64,000 nt of DNA. Origin: Marinomonas gallaica (lineage in GTDB: Bacteria > Pseudomonadota > Gammaproteobacteria > Pseudomonadales > Marinomonadaceae). Positions 54,555-64,000 of this stretch are shown here, piece by piece. Position 1 is the stretch's first letter, and each line of letters starts with the position of its first letter. The position numbers and the translations under genes are program-made. The stretch spans positions 248,001-312,000 of the forward strand of contig NZ_LTAX01000002.1 in NCBI RefSeq assembly GCF_001639745.1, written 5' to 3'. Below the pieces are notes generated by a model. That model saw nothing but the letters and a program-made list of their open reading frames with translations, was not told the DNA's origin and searched no databases.

Positions 54555-54698
54555 ATTGGACACCCTTGAACTGTATATGCGTTGAAGAATGACAATATTG
54601 CGCAGCGACAATCTCTCTTATCACTAAACGGCAAAGCACTTTTAAAATCTTGCCATTCGTTTTATGTTGTGACTTTACGATCATTTGGACTGTCAATT

Positions 54699-55394
54699 AT
54701 GACTTTCACTTACCTCTTTGACCCTTTATGTGGCTGGTGCTATGCCGCCGCACCTGCTATTAAAGCTTTGCGTGAAGCAAGTCTAGGAAATATCGCAATG
54801 GCGCCTGTAGGGCTTTTTTACAAAGCCCGCCCAACCAGCGAGATTGCTGAGCACGCCAAAACCAATGATCTGCGGATTCAATCTCTATCTGGCCAAGCGT
54901 TTTCAGACGCTTACTTTGATGATGTACTGCAAAAACCAGATGGCGTATTTTCGTCACGAGCACTAACACAAGCTTCTATTTTCCTTGAGTCTCAGAAATT
55001 AGGGTTAGCAGGTCAGTTTCTGCATGAGACACAATTACGCCGTTATGTCGATGGTGTCGATACCTCTGAAGTCCCTGCCGTCGTGAGCATCGCTACAGAA
55101 GTGGCTGCAGAACAAGGCATTTCCATCGACGCAGATATGCTTGAACACGCTCTACAGAATGACAGTCCACTGCAACAGCAAGCGGATCAAATGGTTCAGC
55201 AAGCCAGTCAGCTGCTAAGCCGCTTGCCAGGATCGGGTGGGGTTCCGCAATTAATCATGACCAATAATGAAGGTCAGAATTATATTTTCTCCGGTGCAGA
55301 TTTATATCAAGGTGGAGAGGGCTTTATACAACTGGTAAGTACTATCCAAGCCGCGCTATCGGGTCAATTGCCGCCAGAAATGGCTCAAAAATAA
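54699..55394 (+). CDS. DsbA-family (FrnE-like) thioredoxin-fold protein
   Basis: 231 residues from the ATG at 54699. The reading from 54582 adds an upstream stretch without similarity. The active site C-G-W-C lies in FDPLCGWCYAAAPA at about residues 11-14, and the helical insertion of the DsbA/FrnE fold follows. The cis-proline loop reads GSGGVPQLIM near residue 180. No signal peptide is seen, so it is probably cytosolic like FrnE, which has thiol-disulfide isomerase activity. The partner is unknown. Confidence 0.85.
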   Translation: MTFTYLFDPLCGWCYAAAPAIKALREASLGNIAMAPVGLFYKARPTSEIAEHAKTNDLRIQSLSGQAFSDAYFDDVLQKPDGVFSSRALTQASIFLESQKLGLAGQFLHETQLRRYVDGVDTSEVPAVVSIATEVAAEQGISIDADMLEHALQNDSPLQQQADQMVQQASQLLSRLPGSGGVPQLIMTNNEGQNYIFSGADLYQGGEGFIQLVSTIQAALSGQLPPEMAQK

Positions 55395-55414
55395 ACCTTT
55401 CAGATTCAAAATAT

Positions 55415-55450
55415 AAGCCTGCATGACATTCATCCCCGCAGGCTTATTAT
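55415..55450 (+). terminator. Terminator after the DsbA-family gene
   Basis: AAGCCTGC and GCAGGCTT form an eight-pair stem with a 15-base loop, followed by ATTATT. Confidence 0.65.
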
Positions 55451-55608
55451 TATCTCACTTAGCCAGACCATTCTACGCCATCACCCTTACGGTGAACCCT
55501 CCAGTCATACCCAAACCCCGCCTTGTGTATTCCTGAACTGTCGACAATACTAAAAGGCTACTGTGGCGATCACTATTTGTATTTTAGCCTTTCCAAAGGG
55601 ATACAAGG

Positions 55609-58488
55609 ATGAACAAACACCGCAAGGAATCCGGCATTCCAATCAGAGTTTTATTCAGTGGCAGCATTATTATCAGCATGCTTCTGCTAGCTGCAGTCTT
55701 AACGCTGTTTTCATACCTATACTCCCGTGCATCTTTAAATAGCCAAGTCGAGCTCAGCGCCAAACAGACAACCTTGTCTCTTGAAAAGCAAATCGAGTAC
55801 GTGACCCAAACAGCGGAACAAAGCGTCATTTTGCTTAACCATGACGCCATTGTGAATCAGACAACATTAGATCAGCGCCTCTCTCGTATTCATCTACTGG
55901 CCAGTATGATGGAAATGAACCCTATATTGAGTTCAATTTATGTTGGCTATGACGACGGTGACTTCTTTCTCTTACGCTCGCTGAAAAACCCACATGCCAA
56001 ACAAGCACTTGCAGCCCCCGACAAGGCAAACTATTTATTACAAGCAATCGACCGGGACGCAGCAGGCACCATCGCTGAAACACGCTGGGAGTTTTTCGAT
56101 CAACAACTCAACTCGTTAGGGTCTGCGCTTGCATCACAAGATTATACTTACGACCCCCGCGAACGGCCTTGGTATCAACACGCGCTACAATCAAATGGCC
56201 TCATTCTTACACCACCCTATGCTTTCTATACCACAGGCGAAGTAGGCGCCTCATTTGCTCTACGCAATCAGTCAGCCAAAGCAACGGTAGGCGTAGACGC
56301 TTCCATCAACGACTTATCCAGTTTTATGAAACGTTTGCAACCCTCTAACGCGGTACACATGGCGTTAGTCGACAAGAACCATTTGATTTTGGGACACAAC
56401 AACTCGGATATTTCACTTGTCGAATACGATGACTCAAACCAACCCACCCTAAAAAAAGTCACTGATTTACCCAATGAAGCGTTCGCCCAGCTCTTAACTT
56501 TGCCTCAGGCGCAGCAAAACTTAGAAGAGTTTTATACCGATGAGAATGCTTGGTACGGTATGACCCTACCTATTAACAGTTTCAGCAATCAAGACTGGCT
56601 ACTGCTCTACGCCATCCCAAAGGCAGAATTATTAAAAGATGTTAACCGGCACTTAATCAATCAACTGCTCTTATCTGCTGGGGTCATTATGATACTAGTA
56701 TTGTTCGGCCTACTGGTCGGCCGCTCGATTTCACGGCCTCTACAGCAGCTGTCGACAGAAGTCAGTAAACTCGCCTCTTTCGACTTCAGCCGTAAAATCG
56801 ATATCAATTCTTCGGTAAAGGAAATCAATGTACTCTCCTCTCTCACCGATCATATGGCATTGACCATCCATAACTTCCAGTCGATCTCCCATAAACTTGC
56901 CCACCACCCTGACTTAGAAAGTATGCTTGCCCAGGTGTCGAAACACCTGATCGCCATTACCTCTTCAAGAGCCGGGGCGGTGTATTTGTTCAATAAAAAC
57001 GAGCTGACACTAAACATTGCGACCAAAGGAAGTATGCCGATCCCTGAACACATCAACTGCTGCAATCAAACTTGGGATAAGCTGCTTCCAGAGTTGATCA
57101 GCACTCTGAAAGCGGAAGATAACAGCTTATTTTTAACCCCCTTGATCGATAGAGATGAATCGATTCTTGGTGTGCTGGTACTGCAGCTGCCAAAAGATTC
57201 GCATATCAATAATAAAACCTTCCACAACTTTATGACCGAAGTCTCAGGCGCTGCGGCAACGGCAATCGCCACTCGCCGACAATTTGAAGCCCAACAGGCA
57301 CTACTGGACGGCATTATTCGTTTGCTCGCCGATGCAATCGATGCGAAATCACCCTACACCAGCGGCCACTGTGAACGTGTGCCAGAGCTGGCTGAAATGC
57401 TTGCTGACGAAGCAATTCGATCACAATCAGATGAGCTGGCTACCTTTAAAATGAACGAATACGAACGCCGAGAGTTTCATATTGCTGCGTGGCTGCACGA
57501 CTGTGGCAAAATCACTAGCCCCGTTCATGTGGTGGACAAAGCGACCAAGTTAGAAACCATTTATAATCGTATTCATGAAGTTAGGACGCGCTTTGAAGTA
57601 TTATGGCGCGACGCCGAGATAGAATACTTAACAGGCTTAATTGCGGGTCAAGATAAACAGCGCTTAGAGCAAGCTAAATACGCCCAACAACAACGCCTAC
57701 AAGAAGATTTCGCCTTCATTGCCACCAGCAATATCGGCGGCGAATTCATGGATCAAGAAAACCTAGATCGACTTCAGTGTATTGCCACTCAATCTTGGAC
57801 ACGTCATTTCAGTAGTCGTATTGGTATATCACAAGACGAGCAACAACAGCTTCCCGACACGCCCGAACTACTGCCTGTACGCGAACCACTTCTAGCAGAC
57901 AAAATCGAGCATATCGAAGTATGGGGGGACCGAAAACCTGCTGTAGAAGCTCATAACTCAGACAATATCTGGGGCTTCGATATGGATCTACCAGAGCAGG
58001 CATTCAATAAAGGGGAGCTTTATAATTTAAGTGTTCAACGCGGCACGTTGACGAAAGAAGAGCGCTTTATCATTAAAGACCACATGGTACAGACCTTTAA
58101 GATGCTGTCATCTCTCCCGTTTCCAGAAGAATTAAAGAATGTGCCTAACATCGCCAGTAATCATCATGAACAGCTCAACGGGAGTGGCTATCCTCGAAAG
58201 TTAAACGCACAGCAATTGAGCGTACAAGATCGTATTCTAGCCATTGCCGATGTCTTCGAAGCATTAACCGCATCCGATCGTCCTTACAAAGTAGGCAAGA
58301 CAGTCTCTGAATCTCTCAAAATACTGGCCTTTATGGTGCGCGATGAACACCTAGATGGCCCCTTATTTAAGTTGTTTGTCGAGACTGAAACCTACCTTAC
58401 TTACGCAAAAACGTTTCTTAAAGCAGAGCAAATAGATGCGGTTGATCATCAGCAGTTATTCCATTGGGCACAAATTGCAAAGAACTAA
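55609..58488 (+). CDS. Cache-HAMP-GAF-HD-GYP membrane signalling protein
   Basis: 959 residues. Membrane segment 1 (about 14-35), a double-Cache periplasmic sensor (about 40-340), membrane segment 2 (about 350-370), HAMP (about 370-425), a GAF domain (about 435-565) and an HD-GYP phosphohydrolase domain (about 570-950). The HD motif reads WLHDCGKI near residue 632 and the GYP motif HHEQLNGSGYP near 856, where the usual DG is NG. About 170 residues separate HDCGKI from the TLTKEER helix, much longer than in standard HD-GYP domains. It probably hydrolyses c-di-GMP in response to a periplasmic ligand. Confidence 0.87.
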   Translation: MNKHRKESGIPIRVLFSGSIIISMLLLAAVLTLFSYLYSRASLNSQVELSAKQTTLSLEKQIEYVTQTAEQSVILLNHDAIVNQTTLDQRLSRIHLLASMMEMNPILSSIYVGYDDGDFFLLRSLKNPHAKQALAAPDKANYLLQAIDRDAAGTIAETRWEFFDQQLNSLGSALASQDYTYDPRERPWYQHALQSNGLILTPPYAFYTTGEVGASFALRNQSAKATVGVDASINDLSSFMKRLQPSNAVHMALVDKNHLILGHNNSDISLVEYDDSNQPTLKKVTDLPNEAFAQLLTLPQAQQNLEEFYTDENAWYGMTLPINSFSNQDWLLLYAIPKAELLKDVNRHLINQLLLSAGVIMILVLFGLLVGRSISRPLQQLSTEVSKLASFDFSRKIDINSSVKEINVLSSLTDHMALTIHNFQSISHKLAHHPDLESMLAQVSKHLIAITSSRAGAVYLFNKNELTLNIATKGSMPIPEHINCCNQTWDKLLPELISTLKAEDNSLFLTPLIDRDESILGVLVLQLPKDSHINNKTFHNFMTEVSGAAATAIATRRQFEAQQALLDGIIRLLADAIDAKSPYTSGHCERVPELAEMLADEAIRSQSDELATFKMNEYERREFHIAAWLHDCGKITSPVHVVDKATKLETIYNRIHEVRTRFEVLWRDAEIEYLTGLIAGQDKQRLEQAKYAQQQRLQEDFAFIATSNIGGEFMDQENLDRLQCIATQSWTRHFSSRIGISQDEQQQLPDTPELLPVREPLLADKIEHIEVWGDRKPAVEAHNSDNIWGFDMDLPEQAFNKGELYNLSVQRGTLTKEERFIIKDHMVQTFKMLSSLPFPEELKNVPNIASNHHEQLNGSGYPRKLNAQQLSVQDRILAIADVFEALTASDRPYKVGKTVSESLKILAFMVRDEHLDGPLFKLFVETETYLTYAKTFLKAEQIDAVDHQQLFHWAQIAKN

Positions 58489-58510
58489 AGCGCGCTGTCT
58501 CGTATTGGCA

Positions 58511-59833
58511 TTACTCCGCGAAGGACTCCAGCTGTGCTAACCATCGCCAATCTTCGATCACTTGCTGGGCATAATCATGTTGTAGTGCTTCCAACGCCGA
58601 CCAAGCATCATCGGAGGTATTCACTACGGCTTGTTCAAAGCGCATAGAGCGCCGATCGAACCGACTGTGAGCTAACGCTAACGATGTACCGCAGGCAATA
58701 GCGTACTCTTCATAGCCCCCCTTTAGAGCACGTTTACCACAAGCAATGTCTTCTGGGTCGATCCCCACTCGTGCATGATGTCGTGAACGAACCAACCAAT
58801 GCGCCTTACGCCAGTTCACATCGTCCAACACCAGATCTGGATTGCGCTGCATGCGGCGCTGACAGTTAACGGTCAAATGCGCAGGCGATAATAAATTCAT
58901 TAAACTTAAATCTTGGTATTCAAACAGCGCTGCGGCGGCCCGCTGCTTTTTCACTTCAACAAGATGACACAGTGTAATGTCCTCTTCTGTGGAAACCGTC
59001 TCTGGTCCAACCAATAGATAATACCGCTTCATGTTGACGGAACCCGTTCCAGCACCAATACGCTCGACGATATCGAGAATGTGGTCGTCCACATAAGGTG
59101 AAAAAACCTTTTCAATAGTGCGATAGGTATTGCCGTCCACTGCTTTAAATTTTTCCGCATCCTCTTTGAAAACCAATGGACGAGCGTCAAGATCGACCGC
59201 TTTCGCTAGAGAACTTTTGCTTGAGAAATCGATGCCACCAGCTTGGCGCTTACGAGCCTTTTGCTCGGCTTTATACAATACATGCTCATCCGCAAAATCT
59301 TGTAAGACATAACGATAATCGATTTCTTTATCCAGTAGACGTTGGCAGGTGTCGCGATAACTTTGCCAAAAAGCCGTCAATGCGCGCTGTGCACTATCAT
59401 GATCAATGACTTTGCTTTTATCTATTGGCTCCAATAGCTGATAACGCGCTTCCAAAGCACCTTGGCAATGGTCAGCACACAATAACAAGCTCACGCCATA
59501 CCGAAGTAGGTCCCAGCCCGCATACCCAACACAGGCATCATCAAAATCATTCGGCGCGAAAATAACCTCATCCCCATGGGAGCCCTCTTCGCTAAAAAAG
59601 CCAAAGTTAGAAACATGGCAGTCGCCAACCACCATCGTCAGTGGCCATGATTCTAATGCGTCAGGCAAACGGTAGTTCAGGCTGGCCAAATCTTGATAAA
59701 ACACAGAGGAAGCTCCTCGTAGCATCAAAAATGGGCTTGTCGCCATTTTAGTATGCTTCTTAAGCCCCGTTCCTGGCGTGACGCCATCAATCCGAGTCAT
59801 CACTTCCAGCAGTTCTTGTTCTCGTTCGGACAC
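58511..59833 (-). CDS. DUF2252 protein
   Basis: 440 residues from a GTG at 59833, which has GAGG six bases upstream. The frame stays open to 60268, but that part runs antisense to zigA and its promoter and shows no DUF2252 similarity. The family core is seen in PFLMLRGASSVFYQDL, VVGDCHVSNFGFF, FAPNDFDDACVGYAGWDLLRYGVSL and RIGAGTGSVNMKRYYLL. These resemble the Brenner and DFG-like motifs of aminoglycoside-phosphotransferase-type kinases (H-x-x-N-F and D-F-D-D). The biochemical function is unknown. Confidence 0.85.
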   Translation of the reverse strand: MSEREQELLEVMTRIDGVTPGTGLKKHTKMATSPFLMLRGASSVFYQDLASLNYRLPDALESWPLTMVVGDCHVSNFGFFSEEGSHGDEVIFAPNDFDDACVGYAGWDLLRYGVSLLLCADHCQGALEARYQLLEPIDKSKVIDHDSAQRALTAFWQSYRDTCQRLLDKEIDYRYVLQDFADEHVLYKAEQKARKRQAGGIDFSSKSSLAKAVDLDARPLVFKEDAEKFKAVDGNTYRTIEKVFSPYVDDHILDIVERIGAGTGSVNMKRYYLLVGPETVSTEEDITLCHLVEVKKQRAAAALFEYQDLSLMNLLSPAHLTVNCQRRMQRNPDLVLDDVNWRKAHWLVRSRHHARVGIDPEDIACGKRALKGGYEEYAIACGTSLALAHSRFDRRSMRFEQAVVNTSDDAWSALEALQHDYAQQVIEDWRWLAQLESFAE

Positions 59834-59935
59834 ACGCCACCTCACATTCAATTTCAACCAAGGGGTCAATAATAAAAGTAATTTACGCGTAGGTCTAAGG
59901 GATGACTCAAGAAAGCAACACGCTTTAACAAAACC

Positions 59936-59956
59936 AAATGTTATGTTATAACGTTT
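59936..59956 (+). promoter_or_regulatory. Zur-box-like palindrome ahead of zigA
   Basis: Left half AAATGTTATG and right half TATAACGTTT are joined by one base, and eight of ten positions are symmetric. The halves match the Zur consensus GAAATGTTATA-n-TATAACATTTC closely. The site ends 22 bases before the zigA start. Zinc-loaded Zur would block transcription, so the operon should turn on in zinc starvation. Confidence 0.85.
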
Positions 59957-59978
59957 TATAGAATCAGGAGAGAACCTA

Positions 59979-61199
59979 ATGACCCTATCATCCACATCCA
60001 AACGACTGCCTGTTACCGTTTTATCCGGTTTTTTAGGCGCAGGTAAAACCACCTTACTCAGCCACTTACTTAATAATCGTGACGGCTTACGCATTGCCGT
60101 GATCGTCAACGACATGAGTGAAATCAACATTGATGCCGCGTTCATTGAACAAGAAGTCTCACTTAATCGCGGCGAAGAAAAGCTGGTCGAAATGAGCAAT
60201 GGCTGTATCTGTTGTACTTTGCGAGAAGATTTACTGATTGAAGTACGTAAGCTCGCCGAAGCTGACAAGTTTGATTACCTTGTCATCGAGTCCACAGGTA
60301 TTTCGGAGCCGCTGCCCGTGGCTGAGACGTTCACCTTTGCCGATGAAGATGGCGTCAGCCTATCGGATATCGCAACTCTCGACACCATGGTAACCGTCGT
60401 CGATGCCGTTAATTTCTTAAAAGACTACCAAACCGCCAAAAGCCTAAAAGAAACCGGTGAATTCTTAGGTGACGAAGATGAGCGCAACGTCGCCGACTTG
60501 CTGATTGATCAAGTCGAGTTTGCCGACTTATTGTTGATCAGCAAAATCGATTTGGTAAATGAATCAGAGCTTAACGAGCTGAAAGCCATTCTTCGCAGTT
60601 TAAACAGCCTTGCTGAAATCCTTCCAATGGAACGTGGGCAAGTGCCTGTTAATAAATTGCTAGGCACTGGATTATTCGACTTTGAAAAAGCCCAACAAGC
60701 ACCAGGTTGGCTTGCCGAAATGCGCGGTGAGCACACACCTGAAACCGAAGAATATGGCATTGCCAGTTTCAGCTTTGTCGCTCGCAAACCATTTCATCCA
60801 AAACGCTTTCACCACTTCCTACACAGCACAGAGCAGTACGGTAAACTGATTCGCTCAAAAGGGTACTTTTGGTTAGCATCGCGTCCAGAGTTTGCGGGGC
60901 AATGGAGCCAAGCAGGTGGCATTGCTCAATACGGTTTTGCAGGTATGTTTTGGCATGCGGTGCCAAAACAATATTGGCCACAAGACGAGGCATCATTAGC
61001 ACTGATCAAAGAAAGCTGGCATGAGCCTTTTGGTGATATGCGACAGGAGCTGGTCTTCATTGGTCAAAACCTTGATCAAGAAAGCATGACACAAGCACTC
61101 AACGACGCCCTACTAACAGAAGAAGAGTTGTTGCAAGGTAAAAGTGTCTGGAAAGATATGGAAGATCCCTTCCCAGAATGGCAACAGGGGGCAGCATGA
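59979..61199 (+). CDS. zigA: ZigA-type zinc GTPase (CobW/COG0523)
   Basis: 406 residues. Walker A is GFLGAGKTT at about 17-25, and the COG0523 metal motif C-x-C-C lies at residues 76-79 ([10 protein letters not shown]). The guanine-specificity motif reads SKID near residue 188. The C-terminal CobW domain contains [12 protein letters not shown], with several histidines that could hold zinc. Zur-controlled members pass zinc to client enzymes during starvation. The Zur-like box lies directly upstream. AGGAGA precedes the start. Its stop overlaps the DUF1826 start in ATGA. Confidence 0.92.
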   Translation: MTLSSTSKRLPVTVLSGFLGAGKTTLLSHLLNNRDGLRIAVIVNDMSEINIDAAFIEQEVSLNRGEEKLVEMSNGCICCTLREDLLIEVRKLAEADKFDYLVIESTGISEPLPVAETFTFADEDGVSLSDIATLDTMVTVVDAVNFLKDYQTAKSLKETGEFLGDEDERNVADLLIDQVEFADLLLISKIDLVNESELNELKAILRSLNSLAEILPMERGQVPVNKLLGTGLFDFEKAQQAPGWLAEMRGEHTPETEEYGIASFSFVARKPFHPKRFHHFLHSTEQYGKLIRSKGYFWLASRPEFAGQWSQAGGIAQYGFAGMFWHAVPKQYWPQDEASLALIKESWHEPFGDMRQELVFIGQNLDQESMTQALNDALLTEEELLQGKSVWKDMEDPFPEWQQGAA

Positions 61200-61858
61200 G
61201 CGTTTTAGAAGAAACCTTCGGTGCTTTACGCTCGCCAGTTTCAGACTTTTCTGACGAGTTATCGGGCCTTGCGGGCATTTATCGAGACGACGTTAACTTA
61301 ATGGTTTGGCAACGTCAGCTCGACAGCGACACGGAAAAAGCGGTGTTTAAGGTACTCTCTGCAGGGAAGAGCTTTTCACTCAATCAAATTGTCTCTCCTG
61401 AGAACGTCAGTGATGCTTTGGCACGCGGCCTACCAAGTATCGATGGTCGTGACGCCTTGATCCGCGACATTGCCCTATTGGTTGATGCCTACTGCTGTTT
61501 ATTTGATTTAAACACGGCAGGCCTTCGTCTAACGCAAGTGGATCGCGCTATGTGCCCACGTTTTCATGTGGATCAAGTACCTTGTCGCCTGATTACTACT
61601 TATGCTGGGCCAGCAACGCAATGGCTTGACGAGCAATCGCTAAACCGTCAAAAACTGGGTCGCGGTAATAATGGCCAGCCGGACAGTCACTCAGGCTTAG
61701 TTCGTGCCGAGGCTGACGTCCAACAAATCAGTGTCGGTGACGTGGCGCTATTAAAGGGTGAACGTTGGGAAGGCAATGAAGGCCGAGGAGCGGTTCACCG
61801 CTCTCCAAGTGTCGAAGCAGGTCAAATGCGCCTACTGATGACACTGGATATGGCGTAA
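61196..61858 (+). CDS. DUF1826 protein in the zinc-starvation operon
   Basis: 220 residues from the ATG at 61196, which overlaps the zigA stop as ATGA, so translation is coupled. The central part [26 protein letters not shown] holds cysteines and a histidine that could bind metal, and [16 protein letters not shown] ends the protein. The family is often found beside zigA and in Zur regulons. Function is unknown. The mixture of HxD and later HRSP might hint at a metal-dependent enzyme, which is speculation. Confidence 0.85.
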   Translation: MSVLEETFGALRSPVSDFSDELSGLAGIYRDDVNLMVWQRQLDSDTEKAVFKVLSAGKSFSLNQIVSPENVSDALARGLPSIDGRDALIRDIALLVDAYCCLFDLNTAGLRLTQVDRAMCPRFHVDQVPCRLITTYAGPATQWLDEQSLNRQKLGRGNNGQPDSHSGLVRAEADVQQISVGDVALLKGERWEGNEGRGAVHRSPSVEAGQMRLLMTLDMA

Positions 61859-61928
61859 TCGCACAACGCTTCTGATTACGTAAATACACCCGCTTACCAG
61901 CGATCAACTACTTTCCTATAGACAAAAA

Positions 61929-61965
61929 AAAGCCCGAGGCGTGAGCGGATGCCTCGGGCTTTCTT
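61929..61965. terminator. Bidirectional terminator between DUF1826 and pntB
   Basis: AAAGCCCGAGGC and GCCTCGGGCTTT form a twelve-pair stem with a ten-base loop. A and T runs flank both sides, suiting the converging operons. Confidence 0.93.
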
Positions 61966-61980
61966 TATTGCCTAAAGAAC

Positions 61981-63390
61981 TTAGTCAGCAGACAAGTGCT
62001 TTAGCAAAGCGTCCACTGTTTGCTTCGCGTCACCGAAAAGCATACGAGTGTTGTCTTTGAAGAACAGTGGGTTTTCGACACCCGCGTAACCACGGCTCAT
62101 ACCACGTTTCAGTACGATGGTGTGCTTACCTTTCCATGGCTCAAGTACAGGCATACCTGCAATTGGACTGTCTTCTACGTCGTTTGCAGCAGGGTTGACG
62201 ATATCGTTCGCACCGATCACAACAGACACGTCTACTTTCGGGAAATCTTCGTTGATTTCGTCCATTTCGTACACGATGTCGTAAGGCACTTTCGCTTCCG
62301 CTAGCAATACGTTCATGTGACCTGGCATACGACCCGCAACTGGGTGGATACCAAAGCGAACATTCACGCCTTTCTCACGAAGTTTCTTAGTGATCTCAAA
62401 TACTGTGTGCTGTGCTTGCGCAACGGCCATACCGTAACCTGGGATAATCATGACTTCTTTCGCAGATTCCAGCATGTGAGCGGCTTCTTCTGTCTGAATC
62501 TCAACAATCTCACCTTGCTCTTCTGCTGCAGCGCCCGCCGCAGGCGTTGATTTCTTCTTCTTGCTACCGATACCGCCTAGGATAACGTTCAAGAATTTAC
62601 GGTTCATCGCACGACACATGATGTAAGACAGAATCGCACCTGAACTACCCACTAGTGCACCGACTACGATCAGTAGATCGTTACCTAGCATGAAGCCCAT
62701 GGCCGCTGCTGCCCAACCAGAGTAAGAGTTCAGCATCGACACAACCACTGGCATATCTGCACCACCGATCGCTACCACCAGATGCGCACCAAATACTAAG
62801 GCAAGCAATGTAATGATGTATAGGTACATCATACCGTCAGTCGCGCCAACCGCTGCAAACTCAACAATCAGGTAAAGAGAAACCAACACAATCGCTAGGT
62901 TCATCATATGACGACCAGGTAACTGCAGCGGGTTACCCGATACTTTGCCGCTTAATTTAAGGTAAGCAACCAAAGAACCCGTAAAGGTAATCGCACCAAT
63001 GAAGATACCTAAAGAGGTTTCAACATCATGAATACGCTGCGCTACAACCGACTCATAAGCACCGTGGCCTAGGGCGTTGGCAAAACCAACGAACACCGCG
63101 GCCAAGCCTACCAAGCTGTGTAGAATCGCCACCAATTCTGGCATCGACGTCATTTCAACACGTTTTGCCAAGACATAACCGATGATACCACCCGGTACAA
63201 GCCCCAATAGTAGCAAACCGTAGTTGTCTGTCACCGCACCAGCAATGGTCACAACCATTGCCAATACCATACCTAAAATGCCGTAGATGTTACCGCGGCG
63301 TGCGCTTTCTTGGTGGCTTAAGCCACCCAGTGCCATGATGAATAAGGCGCTGGCTCCGATGTAGGCAGCCGTCATTACTCCAAAGTTCAT
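61981..63390 (-). CDS. pntB: NAD(P) transhydrogenase subunit beta
   Basis: 469 residues, close to E. coli PntB. The N-terminal two thirds are membrane segments of domain II, including the proton-path region [20 protein letters not shown]. The C-terminal domain III binds NADP(H): [37 protein letters not shown] and [18 protein letters not shown]. With PntA it couples hydride transfer between NADH and NADP+ to proton entry, so it supplies NADPH. pntA lies 9 bp upstream. Confidence 0.97.
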   Translation of the reverse strand: MNFGVMTAAYIGASALFIMALGGLSHQESARRGNIYGILGMVLAMVVTIAGAVTDNYGLLLLGLVPGGIIGYVLAKRVEMTSMPELVAILHSLVGLAAVFVGFANALGHGAYESVVAQRIHDVETSLGIFIGAITFTGSLVAYLKLSGKVSGNPLQLPGRHMMNLAIVLVSLYLIVEFAAVGATDGMMYLYIITLLALVFGAHLVVAIGGADMPVVVSMLNSYSGWAAAAMGFMLGNDLLIVVGALVGSSGAILSYIMCRAMNRKFLNVILGGIGSKKKKSTPAAGAAAEEQGEIVEIQTEEAAHMLESAKEVMIIPGYGMAVAQAQHTVFEITKKLREKGVNVRFGIHPVAGRMPGHMNVLLAEAKVPYDIVYEMDEINEDFPKVDVSVVIGANDIVNPAANDVEDSPIAGMPVLEPWKGKHTIVLKRGMSRGYAGVENPLFFKDNTRMLFGDAKQTVDALLKHLSAD

Positions 63391-63399
63391 TGTCGTCTC

Positions 63400-64000
63400 C
63401 TACTTACGGAACATTTTCAGCATACGATGCGTCACGGCAAAGCCACCGACGATGTTGATGCTGGTAATAAAGATGGCCAAAGCAGCCAGTATCGCAACGA
63501 TCGGACTATCGTTCGAAACCTGTGTCAACGCACCGACTACGATGATACTACTGATGGCATTGGTCACACTCATTAGTGGCGTATGCAGAGAGTGGCTAAC
63601 TCCCCAAACCACCATATAACCGACAAAGCACGACAACACAAAGACGGTTAAGTGTCCCATAAACTCAGCAGGCGCAACGCTGCCCACTCCCATTAGCAAT
63701 GCACCAACAATTAATACTGGTACAAGGAAACCAAAGGCACTCGGTTTCTTCTCTTCTTTCTTAGCGTCTGATTTCGCCTCCGGCAAAGGCTCGCTTACAT
63801 CACTCTTAGGCGCAGCAGACAGACGTGGTGCTGGTGGTGGCCAAGTGATGTTGCCTTGTTTCACAACCGTTGCACCACGAATCACTTCGTCTTCCATGTT
63901 CAGATCAATCTGGCCATCTTTGTTCGGGCACAATTCAGTTAGAAGGTGGTAAATATTCGTCGCAAACAATTGGCTTGATTGAGCCGCCATACGGCTTGGC
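63400..64000 (-). CDS. pntA: NAD(P) transhydrogenase subunit alpha, C-terminal part (cut by window edge)
   Basis: The frame runs off the right edge. The visible 199 codons or so begin within the end of the NAD-binding domain I ([19 protein letters not shown], as in E. coli PntA), then a charged proline-rich linker, then the membrane part with [20 protein letters not shown] and the C-terminus [11 protein letters not shown]. The internal ATG at 63990 is not the gene start. It forms an operon with pntB. Confidence 0.95.
   Translation of the reverse strand, partial: PSRMAAQSSQLFATNIYHLLTELCPNKDGQIDLNMEDEVIRGATVVKQGNITWPPPAPRLSAAPKSDVSEPLPEAKSDAKKEEKKPSAFGFLVPVLIVGALLMGVGSVAPAEFMGHLTVFVLSCFVGYMVVWGVSHSLHTPLMSVTNAISSIIVVGALTQVSNDSPIVAILAALAIFITSINIVGGFAVTHRMLKMFRK

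Noticed and set aside
54503..54698. Possible small membrane partner gene after the OFA transporter
   Set aside because: No short open frame with a hydrophobic segment and ribosome site is present, and a terminator lies directly after the transporter.
59834..60268. N-terminal extension of the DUF2252 frame
   Set aside because: It runs antisense through zigA and its Zur-like box, is serine-rich low-quality sequence and lacks family similarity. A GTG with GAGG at 59833 is a better start.

Overview
The window reads as a chromosomal segment from a marine gammaproteobacterium, most probably a Marinomonas (Oceanospirillales). The main evidence is a full dimethylsulfoniopropionate (DMSP) catabolism cluster of the DddD type (dddT, dddD, dddB, dddC, dddR). 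With the start I chose, the catalytic aspartate of DddD falls at residue 602, the number known for DddD of Marinomonas sp. MWYL1. pntAB, mtfA, mtgA, a zigA-type zinc GTPase, c-di-GMP enzymes, soluble and membrane chemoreceptors and many LysR-regulated transporter genes fit a free-living marine heterotroph. I saw no rRNA, tRNA, CRISPR array, prophage or intact insertion sequence.

Layout. 1-2.8 kb: a flavin monooxygenase gene (cut by the window edge) with a sigma-54 promoter, divergent from its probable AcoR-type activator. 2.8-4.2 kb: a His-rich cation efflux pump and a MarR regulator with two operator-like palindromes. 4.3-7.4 kb: a DASS anion transporter, a LysR regulator and a YdjM-like membrane protein. 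7.7-10.1 kb: a GGDEF protein with a decayed EAL domain, overlapped by a periplasmic molybdopterin-domain-like protein. 10.6-23.6 kb: a porin, a BdlA-like double-PAS chemoreceptor, metY, an Lrp regulator, a zinc alcohol dehydrogenase, mtfA, a second copy of the DASS transporter, mtgA, a CNNM/CBS protein, a LysR/nitroreductase pair and a VOC protein. 23.9-27.6 kb: an operon of outer-membrane channel, MFS carrier and amidase. 27.7-39.7 kb: a chemoreceptor, a B12-binding radical SAM protein, small transporters, an Old Yellow Enzyme, a DUF4010 protein, DUF1294 and csp genes, a DUF1460 protein and a DUF2383 protein.

40.0-54.5 kb is the most interesting part. A sigma-54 response regulator and its sensor kinase are followed by the whole ddd cluster and then by an OFA-family carboxylate transporter. 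Just upstream of that transporter lies a broken copy of the last 22 codons of a histidine kinase closely related to the one at 43.4 kb (15 of 22 residues and about 81% of bases identical by my count). It is followed by a GG-N10-GC sigma-54-type promoter. One reading is that the two-component system once adjoined, and may still control, the OFA transporter, and that the roughly 9-kb ddd block was inserted between them, leaving imperfect direct repeats. This is inference and can be tested by comparing genomes.

How the ddd genes work together: DddT imports DMSP. DddD transfers CoA to it and releases dimethyl sulfide, leaving 3-hydroxypropionyl-CoA. DddB and DddC oxidise the C3 unit through malonate semialdehyde to acetyl-CoA. 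DddR is the likely LysR activator. The 466-bp gap between the divergent dddD and dddB genes carries two related about 45-bp elements that may be control sites.

54.7-64 kb: a DsbA-like protein, a Cache-HAMP-GAF-HD-GYP protein, a DUF2252 protein, a zigA-DUF1826 operon behind a strong Zur-box-like palindrome, and pntB with the 3' part of pntA.
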